Assembly: GCF_026642255.1 (NCBI RefSeq)
Contig: NZ_CP113264.1
Coordinates: forward strand, 3,100,001 to 3,164,000
Direction of reading: 5' to 3'
Source: Streptomonospora nanhaiensis
GTDB taxonomy: Bacteria; Actinomycetota; Actinomycetes; Streptosporangiales; Streptosporangiaceae
DNA length: 64,000 bases
The notes under the pieces are model-generated. The model did no database searches. It was not told the origin of the DNA and saw only the letters and a list, made by a program, of their open reading frames with translations. Each line of letters begins with the position of its first letter. Positions within the stretch are counted from its first letter, which is position 1. A program made the translations under genes and the position numbers. Shown piece after piece: positions 48,058 through 56,590 of the stretch.

Positions 48058-49131
48058 GTGACCGCACTTCTCCAGCCGTACCGGCTCGGCGGCCTGACCC
48101 TGCCCAACCGGGTGGTGATGGCCCCGATGAGCCGCGTGCGCGCCGCCGCCGACGGGACGGCGACCCCCTCCATGGCCGCGTACTACGCCCAGCGGGCCAC
48201 CGCCGGCCTCATCATCGGCGAGGGGGCGCACCCCAACGCGGTCGGCCGGTCCAACCCCGGCACGCCGGGTCTCCACACCGAGGAGGCCGCGGCCTCCTGG
48301 AGGCCGGTGACCGACGCGGTCCACGCCAACGGCGGGCGGATCTTCGCCCAGATCATGCACGGCGGCCGGGTCTCGCACCCCGACACCACCGGAACGCGGC
48401 CGGTGGGCCCCTCGGCCGTCGCCGCCGTGGGCGACGTGTTCACCCCGGCCGGTCCGCAGCCGGCGCCGGTGCCGCGCGCGCTGGAGACGGAGGAGGTGGC
48501 CCCGCAGGCGCACTCCTACGCGGAGGCGGCCCGGCGCGCCGTGCGGGCCGGGTTCGACGGGGTGGAGCTGCACGGGGCCAACGGCTACCTCATCTCGCAG
48601 TTCCTCTCCTCGGAGGCCAACCTGCGCACGGATGTCTACGGGGGGTCGGTGGCCAACCGGATCCGGTTCGCCGTCGAGGCGGCGGCCGCGACCGCCGACG
48701 CCGTGGGCGCGGACCGGACCGGTGTCCGGCTCTCGCCGGGCTCGGCCTTCTGGGGGGCCTCCGAGACCGACGTGCCCGAGCTCTACGCCGCCCTGCTGCG
48801 GGAGCTGGCCCGGCTCGGCGTGGCCTACGTCCACCTGGAGGCCACCGCCCCCGACGAGCTCCTGCTGGACCTGCGCCGTGCCTGGCCCTCGACCCTGATC
48901 ATGAACCCGTCCGTGCCCATGGGACCCGAGCAGGTCGACCGGGCCGCGGCCGACCGCTGGCTCGGACTGGGAGCCGACCTGATCAGCTTCGGCCGCGCCT
49001 TCATCTCCAACCCCGACCTGGTCGAGCGCCTCCGTGCCGGACTGCCCGTCGAGCCGGTCGACGAGGCCGTCTACTACCAGGGCGGCGACCAGGGGTACCT
49101 CACCTACCCGGCCTACCGGTACAGCGCGTGA
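48058..49131 (+). CDS. Old Yellow Enzyme-family alkene reductase
   Basis: This 357-residue FMN enzyme starts TALLQPYRLGGLTLPNRVVM and has the OYE landmarks APMSRVRA (FMN contact), AQIMHGGRVSHP, GFDGVELHGANGYLISQF (the His/Asn substrate pair), SEANLRTDVYGGSVANR and GADLISFGRAFISNPDL. Members reduce activated double bonds with NADPH. The start is GTG at 48058 with AAGGAG before it. It is divergent from the MerR gene and probably induced through it by an electrophile. Confidence 0.92.
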   Translation: MTALLQPYRLGGLTLPNRVVMAPMSRVRAAADGTATPSMAAYYAQRATAGLIIGEGAHPNAVGRSNPGTPGLHTEEAAASWRPVTDAVHANGGRIFAQIMHGGRVSHPDTTGTRPVGPSAVAAVGDVFTPAGPQPAPVPRALETEEVAPQAHSYAEAARRAVRAGFDGVELHGANGYLISQFLSSEANLRTDVYGGSVANRIRFAVEAAAATADAVGADRTGVRLSPGSAFWGASETDVPELYAALLRELARLGVAYVHLEATAPDELLLDLRRAWPSTLIMNPSVPMGPEQVDRAAADRWLGLGADLISFGRAFISNPDLVERLRAGLPVEPVDEAVYYQGGDQGYLTYPAYRYSA

Positions 49132-49259
49132 TCCGGGCGCCGGGGCGGCGCCCGCCGCCCCGGCCGCCGCGACGCCCTGCGGCGGGCGGTGGCGGGGCCC
49201 ACCGCGCCGATGTCCGGAAAGGGCGCCCGCAGGGGCCGCCCCCACGGCAGGATGGCCCC

Positions 49260-50093
49260 ATGGTCAAACGTGTGTTCGAGAAGAATTCGGGCCCCGCCGC
49301 CCCCTCCCTGAGCGCCCACGTGCTCCTCCTGCGCGGCGGAAAGGTCCTGCTGGCGCGGCGGTCCCCCGACGCGGCCTACGCCCCCGGCCTGTGGCACGCC
49401 GGCGCGGCCGGCAAGGTCGACCCGGGCGAGGACGTCGTGTCCGCGGCGGTGCGCGAGTGCGACGAGGAGCTCGGCGTCCGGGTCGACCCCCCGGACCTGG
49501 AGTTCGCCCACGTCGTCCACAGCCAGGAGGGCGCGGAGTGGGTCCACTTCTTCTTCGTGTGCAGGCGGTGGGACGGCGCTGTCGTCAACCGCGAACCCCA
49601 CAAGCACACGGAGGTCGCCTGGTTCCCCGCCCACCGGCTTCCCGAGGGGACGGTCGGCTACTGCGCGCAGGCCCTCGCCCACGCCCTGACCGGCGAACGG
49701 TTCTCCCAGCACCGGACCCGCACCCCCTTCCCCGCGCGCCGACCCGGCGGGGCGGAGGAGGCCGTGCTGGGGGACGCCGGGGTGGCGGGCTCCCTCGCCC
49801 TGCTCCTGGAGGGCGTCGCCGAGGAGCGGAGGCGCCAGCAGACCCTGTTCGGGGTCCAGCGCCTGTCCCCGGGCACGGGGCCCGAGCACGGGGAACAGGC
49901 CGGGCGGGCCAGGGCCCGGGTCGACCGCGCCGGTGCCGCACCGACCTGGTGGGACCTGGCCTTCGAGGAGCTGTGCGAGGCGCGCGCCGCCGCGACAGAC
50001 GAGGAGCTGCGCACCGAGCTCGTCCAGACCTGCGCGGTGCTGGTGCAGTGGGCCCAGTCCACGCTCCGCCCCTCCGGGGGGACAGGGGCCTGA
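49260..50093 (+). CDS. NUDIX hydrolase with an extra C-terminal helical domain
   Basis: This 277-residue protein has a clear Nudix box GKVDPGEDVVSAAVRECDEE followed by LGV near residues 57-79, inside SAHVLLLRGGKVLLARRS. The usual Nudix domain ends near residue 145. The remaining 130 residues include a disordered linker and a helical segment (WWDLAFEELCEARAAATDEE), which resembles the MazG-like tail seen in other actinobacterial nucleotide pyrophosphohydrolases. That second assignment is tentative. Substrates are likely (d)NTP-like or nucleoside diphosphate-linked compounds. Confidence 0.82.
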   Translation: MVKRVFEKNSGPAAPSLSAHVLLLRGGKVLLARRSPDAAYAPGLWHAGAAGKVDPGEDVVSAAVRECDEELGVRVDPPDLEFAHVVHSQEGAEWVHFFFVCRRWDGAVVNREPHKHTEVAWFPAHRLPEGTVGYCAQALAHALTGERFSQHRTRTPFPARRPGGAEEAVLGDAGVAGSLALLLEGVAEERRRQQTLFGVQRLSPGTGPEHGEQAGRARARVDRAGAAPTWWDLAFEELCEARAAATDEELRTELVQTCAVLVQWAQSTLRPSGGTGA

Positions 50094-50212
50094 GCCCCGG
50101 CACCCCGCCCCGTGGTGCGCCTGGCCGGCGGTGAGGACCCCGGGGCGGGAGGGGGGAACGGACATCGCCGCCAGCCAGGCCGATGAGGTGTCCGCCGTCA
50201 CCGTCCGTCACG

Positions 50213-50228
50213 TGCACGATCTCGTGCA
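50213..50228. promoter_or_regulatory. Short perfect palindrome upstream of the SixA-like gene
   Basis: TGCACGA-TC-TCGTGCA is a 7-bp inverted repeat about 85 bp before the start of the phosphatase gene. It could be an operator; the regulator is unknown. Confidence 0.3.
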
Positions 50229-50312
50229 AGGTGTGCCGGTGCGGGAACGGGGACCCGGAGCCGTTTCCCCGGACACCCGTCACACGACTACGCACCGTGA
50301 CAGCATCGGGGT

Positions 50313-50828
50313 ATGAGTGAAACCACACGCACCATCACGCTCCTCCGCCACGGCAAGGCCGAGTGGAACGACGGGGAGGACCACGAACGCCCGCTCGCGG
50401 AACGGGGGAGGAAGGACGCCCCGGCCGCAGGGAGGTGGCTGGCCGGCTCGGGACTCCTGACCGACCTCGTCCTGTGCTCGACGGCCGCGCGCTGCCGGGA
50501 GACCTGGAAGCTCGCCGCCGCCGAACTCGCGCAGCGCCCCAGGACCGTCTACGAGGACCGGCTCTACGAGGCGTCGGCGGGCGAGCTGGTCGCCCTGCTC
50601 AACGAGGTCGACGACGAGGTCGCGCACCTGCTGGTCGTCGGCCACAACCCGGGCGTGCACGCCCTCGCCGACGCGCTCGCCGGTGAGGCCGAGGGCGACC
50701 TGCTCCCCCGGATGAACCGCTCCGGGTTCCCGACGTCCGCGATCGCGGTGCTGAGCTTCACCGGGAGCTGGAAGGGCGTGGAGCACGGAGCCGCGAGGCT
50801 GTCCGGCTTCTGGGCCCCGCACGCCTGA
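50313..50828 (+). CDS. SixA-like histidine phosphatase
   Basis: This 171-residue protein belongs to the histidine phosphatase superfamily: ITLLRHGKAEW gives the catalytic RHG near residue 12, LSTAARCRETW-type residues follow (CSTAARCRETW), and the second His is in LLVVGHNPGVHALAD. The short length and the order match SixA, which dephosphorylates phosphohistidine in phosphotransfer proteins, though actinobacterial members are uncharacterised. The ATG at 50313 is directly before the first strand. It converges on the CPBP fusion gene. Confidence 0.88.
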   Translation: MSETTRTITLLRHGKAEWNDGEDHERPLAERGRKDAPAAGRWLAGSGLLTDLVLCSTAARCRETWKLAAAELAQRPRTVYEDRLYEASAGELVALLNEVDDEVAHLLVVGHNPGVHALADALAGEAEGDLLPRMNRSGFPTSAIAVLSFTGSWKGVEHGAARLSGFWAPHA

Positions 50829-50920
50829 CGGCCCGGCCCGCCGGGGGCCGGCGCGCTCGGCCGCCGCCCCGGCCGTCCCCGAGGCCGCTCGTGAGCCCGT
50901 CCGGACCGGGGCGGGGAGGC

Positions 50921-52861
50921 TCAGGAGCCCTCGGCCGGGACCGTCGCGGCGTAGCGGGCGGCGAGGGTGCGGAAGGCCTCCTTCGGCTCCCAGTGGCCGT
51001 CGTCGGGGGACAGTCCCGACTCCAGCGGCGGTGGGCGCACGATCCCGAAGCTCGCCATGTCCAGGTCGCGGGCGGGGTCGGGGGAGTAGCGGCAGTCCCC
51101 CTCGACGAACATGCACACGAACGCGCCCATCACGTCCTCGGTCTCGTACACGTCCAGCAGTTCGCCGATGACCTCGGCCTGGACGCGTTCGTCCCGGACG
51201 TGGCCGCCCGTGACCCGGCGGTCGTCCAGGTCGTCCCAGTCCATGATGTCGCCGCCCGACCCGCCCTGGTACCGCGCCGCCTCGTAGGAGCAGCAGCCGA
51301 ACTCGGTGACCAGGACCGGTTTGCCCGTCGCCCGCAGCCGCCGCAGCCCCTGCCGGTAGGTGGCGCGGGTCAGGACGTCCAGGTAGTAGTCCACCCCGAT
51401 GACGTCGAACGGGGTCCAGTCCACGCTCTCCCAGGTTCCCGAGCCGTAGGTGAGCGGTCCGCCGAACCGGGCCCGGGCGGTGGTCGCCAGCTCGCCCAGG
51501 AGGCGGTTGAGGCGGTGGTTGAACAGCGGGAACAGCGGGGACAGCAGGCCGAGCGACCTGGTGCGCGCGTCGAAGTCGCGGCCGGGGACGATGCCCCGCA
51601 CGAACATGCTGAGCTCGCAGCCCACGTTGACGCCGACCCGCTCCGGGTGCTTCTCGCGCAGCCGCTCGGAGAACTCCGCCGTCCGCGCGAGGCGGGCGAC
51701 GGCCTCCTCCCGGCCGCCGTCGACCAACCGGGGCTGGACCCACACGTACAGCCCGCGGGCCAGGGCGAGGCGGGCGGCCTCCTCCAGCCGCCCCAGGTCC
51801 TCCCCGAAGACGGTCACCGCCGTGCAGTGCAGGTCCTCGCGGATCACCCGCATCTCCTCGTCCACCACGTCGGGACGCCACCGGGGGCGCGAGTGCTGCC
51901 CCGGCAGGTAACTGGAGCCGACGTCGTACAGGACGCCCTTCTGCCCGAGCTCGCGGCGGGGCCCGGGCAGGGCGTCCGGGGTGGCCGCGGCGAGGTCGGG
52001 GCGCCGGCTCCGGAGCGAGGTCACGGCCCAGACGGCGGCCAGCGCGGGCCCGAACACCAGCAGCACCTCCCACAGCCCGACCGCCTGGAGCAGGCGCAGG
52101 TCGAGCGCGGTGTACACGAGGCCTCCGGCGGCCAGGGCCGTGCGTGTCGCGAGCACCGTCCACACCTCGCCGGTGGTCATGCGCAGGACGCCGGTGAACA
52201 CCCCCAGGAGGAACAGGTGGACCGCGTTCGCGTACGTGCCGGCGACCAGCACGGCCGACACGGCGAACAGCGCGGCCTGGAGCAGGAGGGCCGCCCAGGG
52301 GGAGAACCGCTCGCCCAGGACCCCCTGAGCGTAGCCGCGGAACACCAGTTCCTCGGGCAGCAGCTGTGCCAGCACGAGCAGCGGGAGCACGACGGCCAGG
52401 GCCGGGGCGGCGCCGGCCGCGGCACCGGGGTCGACGGAGGCCGCGCCCACCGCCACCGCGGCCACCAGGAACAGCGCGGTGGCGAGCAGCGTCGCCAGCA
52501 GGGCGGCCAGGGGCATGGCCCAACCCTTCGGGTACCGGCCCAGGCCGAACGCGGCCAGGGGGCGGCGGTCCAGGAAGCGGGCGGCGGCCCACACCAGGGG
52601 CACGGTCCCGGCCACGGTGAAGACGGCGCGCACGGCCAGGGTGAGCGGCGCCTCCGCCGAGGCGTCCGGGCCCGGGAACAGGACGGTGGAGGCGGCGGCG
52701 AGGGCCCCGATCCCGGTCGCGGCCGCCGCGACGGCAGCCGTCCTCAGCAGGGGCGCCGCCCGCGGCGGGGGCGCCGACGGGGCGGGGGCCGCAACCCCCT
52801 CGGCGGGGGGCTCCTGCCCGGGCCGGGCTCCCCGCTCCGGCGGGGGTGTCTGTTCGGGCAT
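50921..52861 (-). CDS. CPBP-type membrane protein fused to a glycosidase-like TIM barrel
   Basis: This 646-residue protein has a Pro/Ala-rich cytoplasmic lead, then eight or so membrane segments (residues 40-285) with the CPBP/CAAX-protease motif LLPEELVFRGYAQG. The other CPBP motifs are altered: the FxxxH site reads FAVSA and the HxxxN site reads TRTALA, so proteolysis is doubtful. The second half (about 305-640) is the soluble barrel that many Streptomyces genomes encode alone under the name abortive infection protein: KGVLYDVGSSYLPG, VGVNVGCELSMFVRGIVPGR, FDVIGVDYYLDVL, VLVTEFGCCSYEAA and LDMASFGIV. Glu in the VTEFG strand is in the nucleophile position of clan-A glycosidases. The start ATG at 52861 has GGAGG. 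Divergent TetR control is likely through the palindrome at 52880. Confidence 0.82.
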   Translation of the reverse strand: MPEQTPPPERGARPGQEPPAEGVAAPAPSAPPPRAAPLLRTAAVAAAATGIGALAAASTVLFPGPDASAEAPLTLAVRAVFTVAGTVPLVWAAARFLDRRPLAAFGLGRYPKGWAMPLAALLATLLATALFLVAAVAVGAASVDPGAAAGAAPALAVVLPLLVLAQLLPEELVFRGYAQGVLGERFSPWAALLLQAALFAVSAVLVAGTYANAVHLFLLGVFTGVLRMTTGEVWTVLATRTALAAGGLVYTALDLRLLQAVGLWEVLLVFGPALAAVWAVTSLRSRRPDLAAATPDALPGPRRELGQKGVLYDVGSSYLPGQHSRPRWRPDVVDEEMRVIREDLHCTAVTVFGEDLGRLEEAARLALARGLYVWVQPRLVDGGREEAVARLARTAEFSERLREKHPERVGVNVGCELSMFVRGIVPGRDFDARTRSLGLLSPLFPLFNHRLNRLLGELATTARARFGGPLTYGSGTWESVDWTPFDVIGVDYYLDVLTRATYRQGLRRLRATGKPVLVTEFGCCSYEAARYQGGSGGDIMDWDDLDDRRVTGGHVRDERVQAEVIGELLDVYETEDVMGAFVCMFVEGDCRYSPDPARDLDMASFGIVRPPPLESGLSPDDGHWEPKEAFRTLAARYAATVPAEGS

Positions 52862-52879
52862 GGGGGCCTCCCCGAGATA

Positions 52880-52921
52880 AACTCCGTACACTGTTCGACT
52901 CATCGAACAGTGTACGGAGTT
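52880..52921. promoter_or_regulatory. Perfect 42-bp palindromic operator for TetR
   Basis: AACTCCGTACACTGTTCGA (52880-52898) and its exact reverse complement (52903-52921) flank a 4-bp centre. The site fills the short gap between the divergent CPBP-fusion and TetR genes, so one regulator dimer pair could shut both promoters. Confidence 0.85.
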
Positions 52922-52938
52922 CTCGGGAGGAGACAACG

Positions 52939-53670
52939 GTGGCGACCGCCGACGACCCCACGACCACCCTCGGACTGCTGTGGGACGGGCCGTCGCGGCC
53001 CCGGCGCGGGCCCCGGCACCACCTCACCGTCGACGCCCTCGTCGGAGCCGCCCTGGAGATCGCGGAGCAGGAGGGCGTCGACGCCCTGTCCATGCGCGGT
53101 CTCGCGGCCAGGCTCGGCGTGGGAGCGGCCACCCTGTACACCTACGTCCCCGACAAGTCGGCCCTGATCGCCCTCATGGTGGACACGATGATCGGCGAGG
53201 CGCCGCTGCCGCACACCCGCCCGGGGGACTGGCGGGAGCGCGTCGAGGCGTGGGCGCGCGAGAACCTGCGCGCGTACCGCGAACACCCCTGGCTCGTCCG
53301 GCTGATGGGCGCCGCGCAGCCCGTCGGCCCCCACGCCTTCGCCTGGACCGACTCCGCGCTCCGCGTCTTCGACGGCACCGGCCTGACCGGCCACGAGGCG
53401 CTCACGGTCGTCGAGGCCGTCGACGGCTACACCCGCGGCCACGTCGCGAAGGCGGTCGAGGCCGACCGGGCCGCGCGGTGGACCACCCCCGACGGACGCA
53501 CGTGGGACACGGTGCAGGACGCCTTCCTGGAGGCGCACGCGGAGCCCGGCCGCTACCCGGCGATCGAGCGCCTCACCGGCGCCCCCGGTACCGAGGAGGT
53601 GTTCGAGGCGGGGCTCGCCTGGCTCCTGGACGGCGTCGCGCAGGGGATCAGGGAGCGCGCCGCCGGGTAG
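52939..53670 (+). CDS. TetR-family regulator (TetR_C class) of the CPBP fusion
   Basis: This 243-residue regulator has an N-terminal HTH: LTVDALVGAALEIAEQEGVD then LSMRGLAARLGVGAATLYTYVPDKSALI cut as LSMRGLAARLGVGAATLYTY. The C-terminal part fits the TetR_C ligand domain. A lead of about 35 residues before the HTH (WDGPSRPRRGPRHH) is typical of the actinobacterial group. The start is GTG at 52939 with GGGAGGAG upstream. Its gene lies 18 bp from a perfect palindrome and is divergent from the membrane fusion gene. The 3' end overlaps the convergent ARPP-2-like gene by 23 bp. Confidence 0.9.
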   Translation: MATADDPTTTLGLLWDGPSRPRRGPRHHLTVDALVGAALEIAEQEGVDALSMRGLAARLGVGAATLYTYVPDKSALIALMVDTMIGEAPLPHTRPGDWRERVEAWARENLRAYREHPWLVRLMGAAQPVGPHAFAWTDSALRVFDGTGLTGHEALTVVEAVDGYTRGHVAKAVEADRAARWTTPDGRTWDTVQDAFLEAHAEPGRYPAIERLTGAPGTEEVFEAGLAWLLDGVAQGIRERAAG

Positions 53671-54838
53671 CCGCGCGGTGCTCCGCCAGCAGGCCGGGGG
53701 AGAGCAGGTGGGACAGGCGCGCCCGTTCCAACCGGTCGACCAGGCCCGAGCGCGTGGTACCCAGCGAGAGGGCCGCCCGGTCCAGCTCCCAGCCGGCCTC
53801 CCCGAGCACCCGGAGCAGTCGGCCGCGGCGGCTCTGGGCGGGGGAGAGCCGGAGCGACTTGAGGTAGGCGACGCGGCCGTGCCGGTCCGCGACGACCTCC
53901 CCGACATGGTCGACGCCCCCGCGGGCGAAGGCCGGGACGAGCCACCTCACCGTGAACGGGCGCTCCCGGGGGTCCGGCGCGCCGGCGCCGCCGAAGTCAC
54001 GCGAGCCGCCCGACGTGTGCAGGCCGCCCGTCAGCGAGGACAGCATCAGGTCGTCGTGGGCGCGCAGCGTGTCGCTCCGGCTCCGCTCCACCCGCTCGCG
54101 CAGGTCCGCCAGGGTGCGGACGCCGCGTTCCCGGATCGGTGTGTACAGCGGCCGGGCCTCGCCCGCCAGCAGCCCGTACATGTACAGGCTCTCCCCGAAC
54201 ATGTCCATGAGCAGGCCGGCGTGCAGGGCCCGGTAGTCCTCCGGGTGCGGGTACAGGTGCGCCGACGCCAGGACGTCGGCCAGGTGGACCACGACGCCGC
54301 ACTGGTCCGGATGGATCTCGAAGACCCGCAGCGCCTCGGCCAGGCCCTCGATCTCCCCGCCCAGGTACGTGGTCAGCGCGGGGGAGGACAGGCCGCGGTG
54401 GACGGTGGCGCGGGACCACTCCGCCCAGGCGACGGAGGGGCCGCCCGCGTGCAGGGACAGCAGCCCGTCCACCGCCAGGTCCAGCGGCAGGAACCGGGCC
54501 CTGCCGCGGACGGCCGTGCGCGCCTTCCGCGACCGCAGGTCCAGGTGCGCGCGGCGCGGGGCCGGGGAGCGGGGCGGGAGGATCTGGGTCCCGTAGGAGG
54601 CGCTGGGCGCGGTGTCGCCCTCCCAGGTCAGCACGTACGCGTGGGGGACGAGGCAGCACGTCCCGTCGTCCTGGGAGGCGGGGTCGTCCACCAGGTCGCC
54701 GGCCACCAGGGGGTGCAGCCGCAGCCGCGGGACCGGCGCGGACCGGAGCAGCGGGACCAGCCGGACGTTCCCCCACTGCTGGGCCGGGCCGGTGCGCACG
54801 CCCTCGCCCAGGGCCAGCCCCGGGAACCTCTCGCTCAC
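53648..54838 (-). CDS. ARPP-2-like domain protein
   Basis: This 396-residue protein starts SERFPGLALGEGVRTGPAQQ and continues GNVRLVPLLRSAPVPRLRLHP, the N-terminal pattern of the ARPP-2 domain as I remember it. Other parts include CCLVPHAYVLTWEGD, DLAVDGLLSLHAGGPSVAWAEWS and VHLADVLASAHLYPHPEDYR. The C-terminus has a possible helix-turn-helix of the kind AALSLGTTRSGLVDRLERARLS, found at the end of regulators that pair with ATPases. No enzyme motif is evident. Its start GTG at 54838 overlaps the stop of the vWA gene (GTGA), so both work together. The domain name is a moderate-confidence call from sequence memory. Confidence 0.6.
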   Translation of the reverse strand: MSERFPGLALGEGVRTGPAQQWGNVRLVPLLRSAPVPRLRLHPLVAGDLVDDPASQDDGTCCLVPHAYVLTWEGDTAPSASYGTQILPPRSPAPRRAHLDLRSRKARTAVRGRARFLPLDLAVDGLLSLHAGGPSVAWAEWSRATVHRGLSSPALTTYLGGEIEGLAEALRVFEIHPDQCGVVVHLADVLASAHLYPHPEDYRALHAGLLMDMFGESLYMYGLLAGEARPLYTPIRERGVRTLADLRERVERSRSDTLRAHDDLMLSSLTGGLHTSGGSRDFGGAGAPDPRERPFTVRWLVPAFARGGVDHVGEVVADRHGRVAYLKSLRLSPAQSRRGRLLRVLGEAGWELDRAALSLGTTRSGLVDRLERARLSHLLSPGLLAEHRAATRRRAP

Positions 54839-56262
54839 GGGGCCTCCAGATAGGCGTCGGCGGTGGCACGCAGGTGTTCGCGCAGGTCGGACAGGCCGAG
54901 GCGGCCCTCGCCGAACCGTGCCAGCTCCACCAGGGACGGCAGCGTACGCGGATCGCGCAGACCGATCGTGGGCACGGCGGGGGAGAGCGGCCGCATCCCC
55001 AGCCCGTCGGCGTCGAACACCGGGTTGAGGTGCACCATCGCGGTGGCGCGGTCCGGGTCCACGTACCGCCGCCACAGTGTGAGGGTGTCGGCGAGCAGCG
55101 GCGGGGTGCTGTCGTGCCCGTCGGACACCACGACCACCCGCGCGGGGCCCGTGTCGAGCGCGTCCAGGATCCGCTCCGCCAGGTGGGTGGGTCCCGCCGG
55201 GCGCACCGTCAGGGGGTCGGTGTGCCCCGACACCCAGTGGGAGGTGCTGTCCGGGGCCAGGGCCCGGATCAGGTGGTGGCAGGCCAGGGCCGCCGCCAGC
55301 GGGTGGTGGCGCCGCACCGGGGAACCGATCGAGGAGTAGCTGTCGTCCAGCACCGCGGCCGTGCGGGGCCACGTCCCCGCCGCCGGACCGGCGGCGCGGA
55401 GCGCCGACGCGGCCAGCGCGCCCTCCAGTTCCGCGCGGCGGTCGCGGCGCTCGGCCGTCGGCAGGGAGAGCACGTACACGCACAGGCGCAGCAGCGGGGC
55501 GGCGGCCGGGTCCGGTCCCGCGCCGACGCCGTGGCGCCGCGCGGTCCCCGCCAGCCGCAGCCGCTCCGCACGGGTGGCGCGCTCGCGCACGCCCTCCAGG
55601 AACACGCCCCGGGGCACCCGGTGGCGGGCCGCGAACCCCTCGGCCACCGTGTACGGCAGGTCGTACAGGTCCGACGCCGAGTAGTGGGCCCTCCCGTGCG
55701 CCCGCAGCAGCGGGGAGCCGTAGCGGTGCCGCCTGCGCTCCCCGGGCGGGGAGAACAGGAACACGCCCACCTCCTCGGGCAGGGCGACACGGGCGTGCCG
55801 GGCCGCAGCGCGCAGCCCCGGCCGGTACTTGACCGCGTCCAGGTCCAGGTTCGGGCGTGCGGCGATCCACGCGCGCATCGTGGCCCGGGTGCGCCGGTTG
55901 TTGACCCGCTCCCGGGCCAGGCGGGCGAACAGGCGGTACACGCGCTGGGGCGGCATCTCCGCGAGGCGGCGCCGGATCAGGGCGTTCTCCCGCGCCCGCT
56001 CCCCGGCGGACGCGCCGGTGCGCGGGTTCGACAGCAGCCGGTGGACGATGGCGGCGGCGTTGTGATCGTTGACGTGCAGCGCCAGCGCCAGCGCGTACAG
56101 GTCCGGGTGGGTCCCGTGGACGTACTCGTGCAGGAACTCCAGGGACAGCCGCTGCTCCGCCGCGCCCGAGTGGAACTCGCGCTGCCCCGTCGAGGAGATC
56201 GCCGCGCTCGCGAACAGCAGCAGGTCCTCGCAGGCGAGCAGGTCGGCGTAGGTGTCGGTCAT
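54835..56262 (-). CDS. TROVE/vWA-like protein partnered with the ARPP-2 gene
   Basis: This 475-residue protein has an N-terminal helical part (LSLEFLHEYVHGTHPDLYAL, then NDHNAAAIVHRLLSN, then RVYRLFARLARERVNNRRTR) that resembles the ring of helices of TROVE (Ro60-like) proteins. The C-terminal half is a von Willebrand A fold: AAVLDDSYSSIGSP has a DxSxS MIDAS site and ARVVVVSDGHDS is the typical later strand. TROVE-vWA proteins bind small structured RNAs in bacteria. ARPP domains are reported in gene neighbourhoods with such proteins. RNA binding here is inference. ATG at 56262 follows GGAGACCCC. Confidence 0.65.
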   Translation of the reverse strand: MTDTYADLLACEDLLLFASAAISSTGQREFHSGAAEQRLSLEFLHEYVHGTHPDLYALALALHVNDHNAAAIVHRLLSNPRTGASAGERARENALIRRRLAEMPPQRVYRLFARLARERVNNRRTRATMRAWIAARPNLDLDAVKYRPGLRAAARHARVALPEEVGVFLFSPPGERRRHRYGSPLLRAHGRAHYSASDLYDLPYTVAEGFAARHRVPRGVFLEGVRERATRAERLRLAGTARRHGVGAGPDPAAAPLLRLCVYVLSLPTAERRDRRAELEGALAASALRAAGPAAGTWPRTAAVLDDSYSSIGSPVRRHHPLAAALACHHLIRALAPDSTSHWVSGHTDPLTVRPAGPTHLAERILDALDTGPARVVVVSDGHDSTPPLLADTLTLWRRYVDPDRATAMVHLNPVFDADGLGMRPLSPAVPTIGLRDPRTLPSLVELARFGEGRLGLSDLREHLRATADAYLEAP

Positions 56263-56590
56263 GGGGTCTCCGGCGCGGCAGGGGGGAGGACGGGCCGGGG
56301 AGCGGCGGCGCGATCGGCGTGAAGGGTGCTTGAAAGGCAGTTCTCGGAAGTCGCGGTCAAGTCCCACGGCCCGCCCGCGCCGACGGTAGCAAACCCCCCG
56401 TCCCCGCCGGTACCGGGTTTCGCGGCGGCGCGGGCCTTCCCCCGGGGCCCGGGCCGGGCCGCAGGCGCGGAACCCCGCCGGGTGCGTCACCCGGCCCCTC
56501 TGTGCCCGGACCGGTCCGCCGCCCCACCGGGCCGTCATCGCGGACAACTTCTTTCCCTCACGAAACTTCAGCACCATCACCATAGGCCGC
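56263..56590. other. Divergent promoter region between the vWA gene and a TetR gene
   Basis: About 330 bp without a gene. On the minus strand TTGACC at about 56359 is a possible -35 for the vWA gene but no good -10 follows. The part next to the TetR gene (56560-56640) is richer in A+T and holds an imperfect dyad around TTTCAGGC and GCCGAAA, a possible autoregulatory site. A Y-RNA-like gene would be expected near a TROVE protein, but I cannot recognise one. Confidence 0.4.

Noticed and set aside
50140..50328. Minus-strand frame with FPHRHTLHEIVHVTDGDG, cupin-like at first sight
   Set aside because: It is short, overlaps the SixA start and loses coding character soon after; no second cupin motif.
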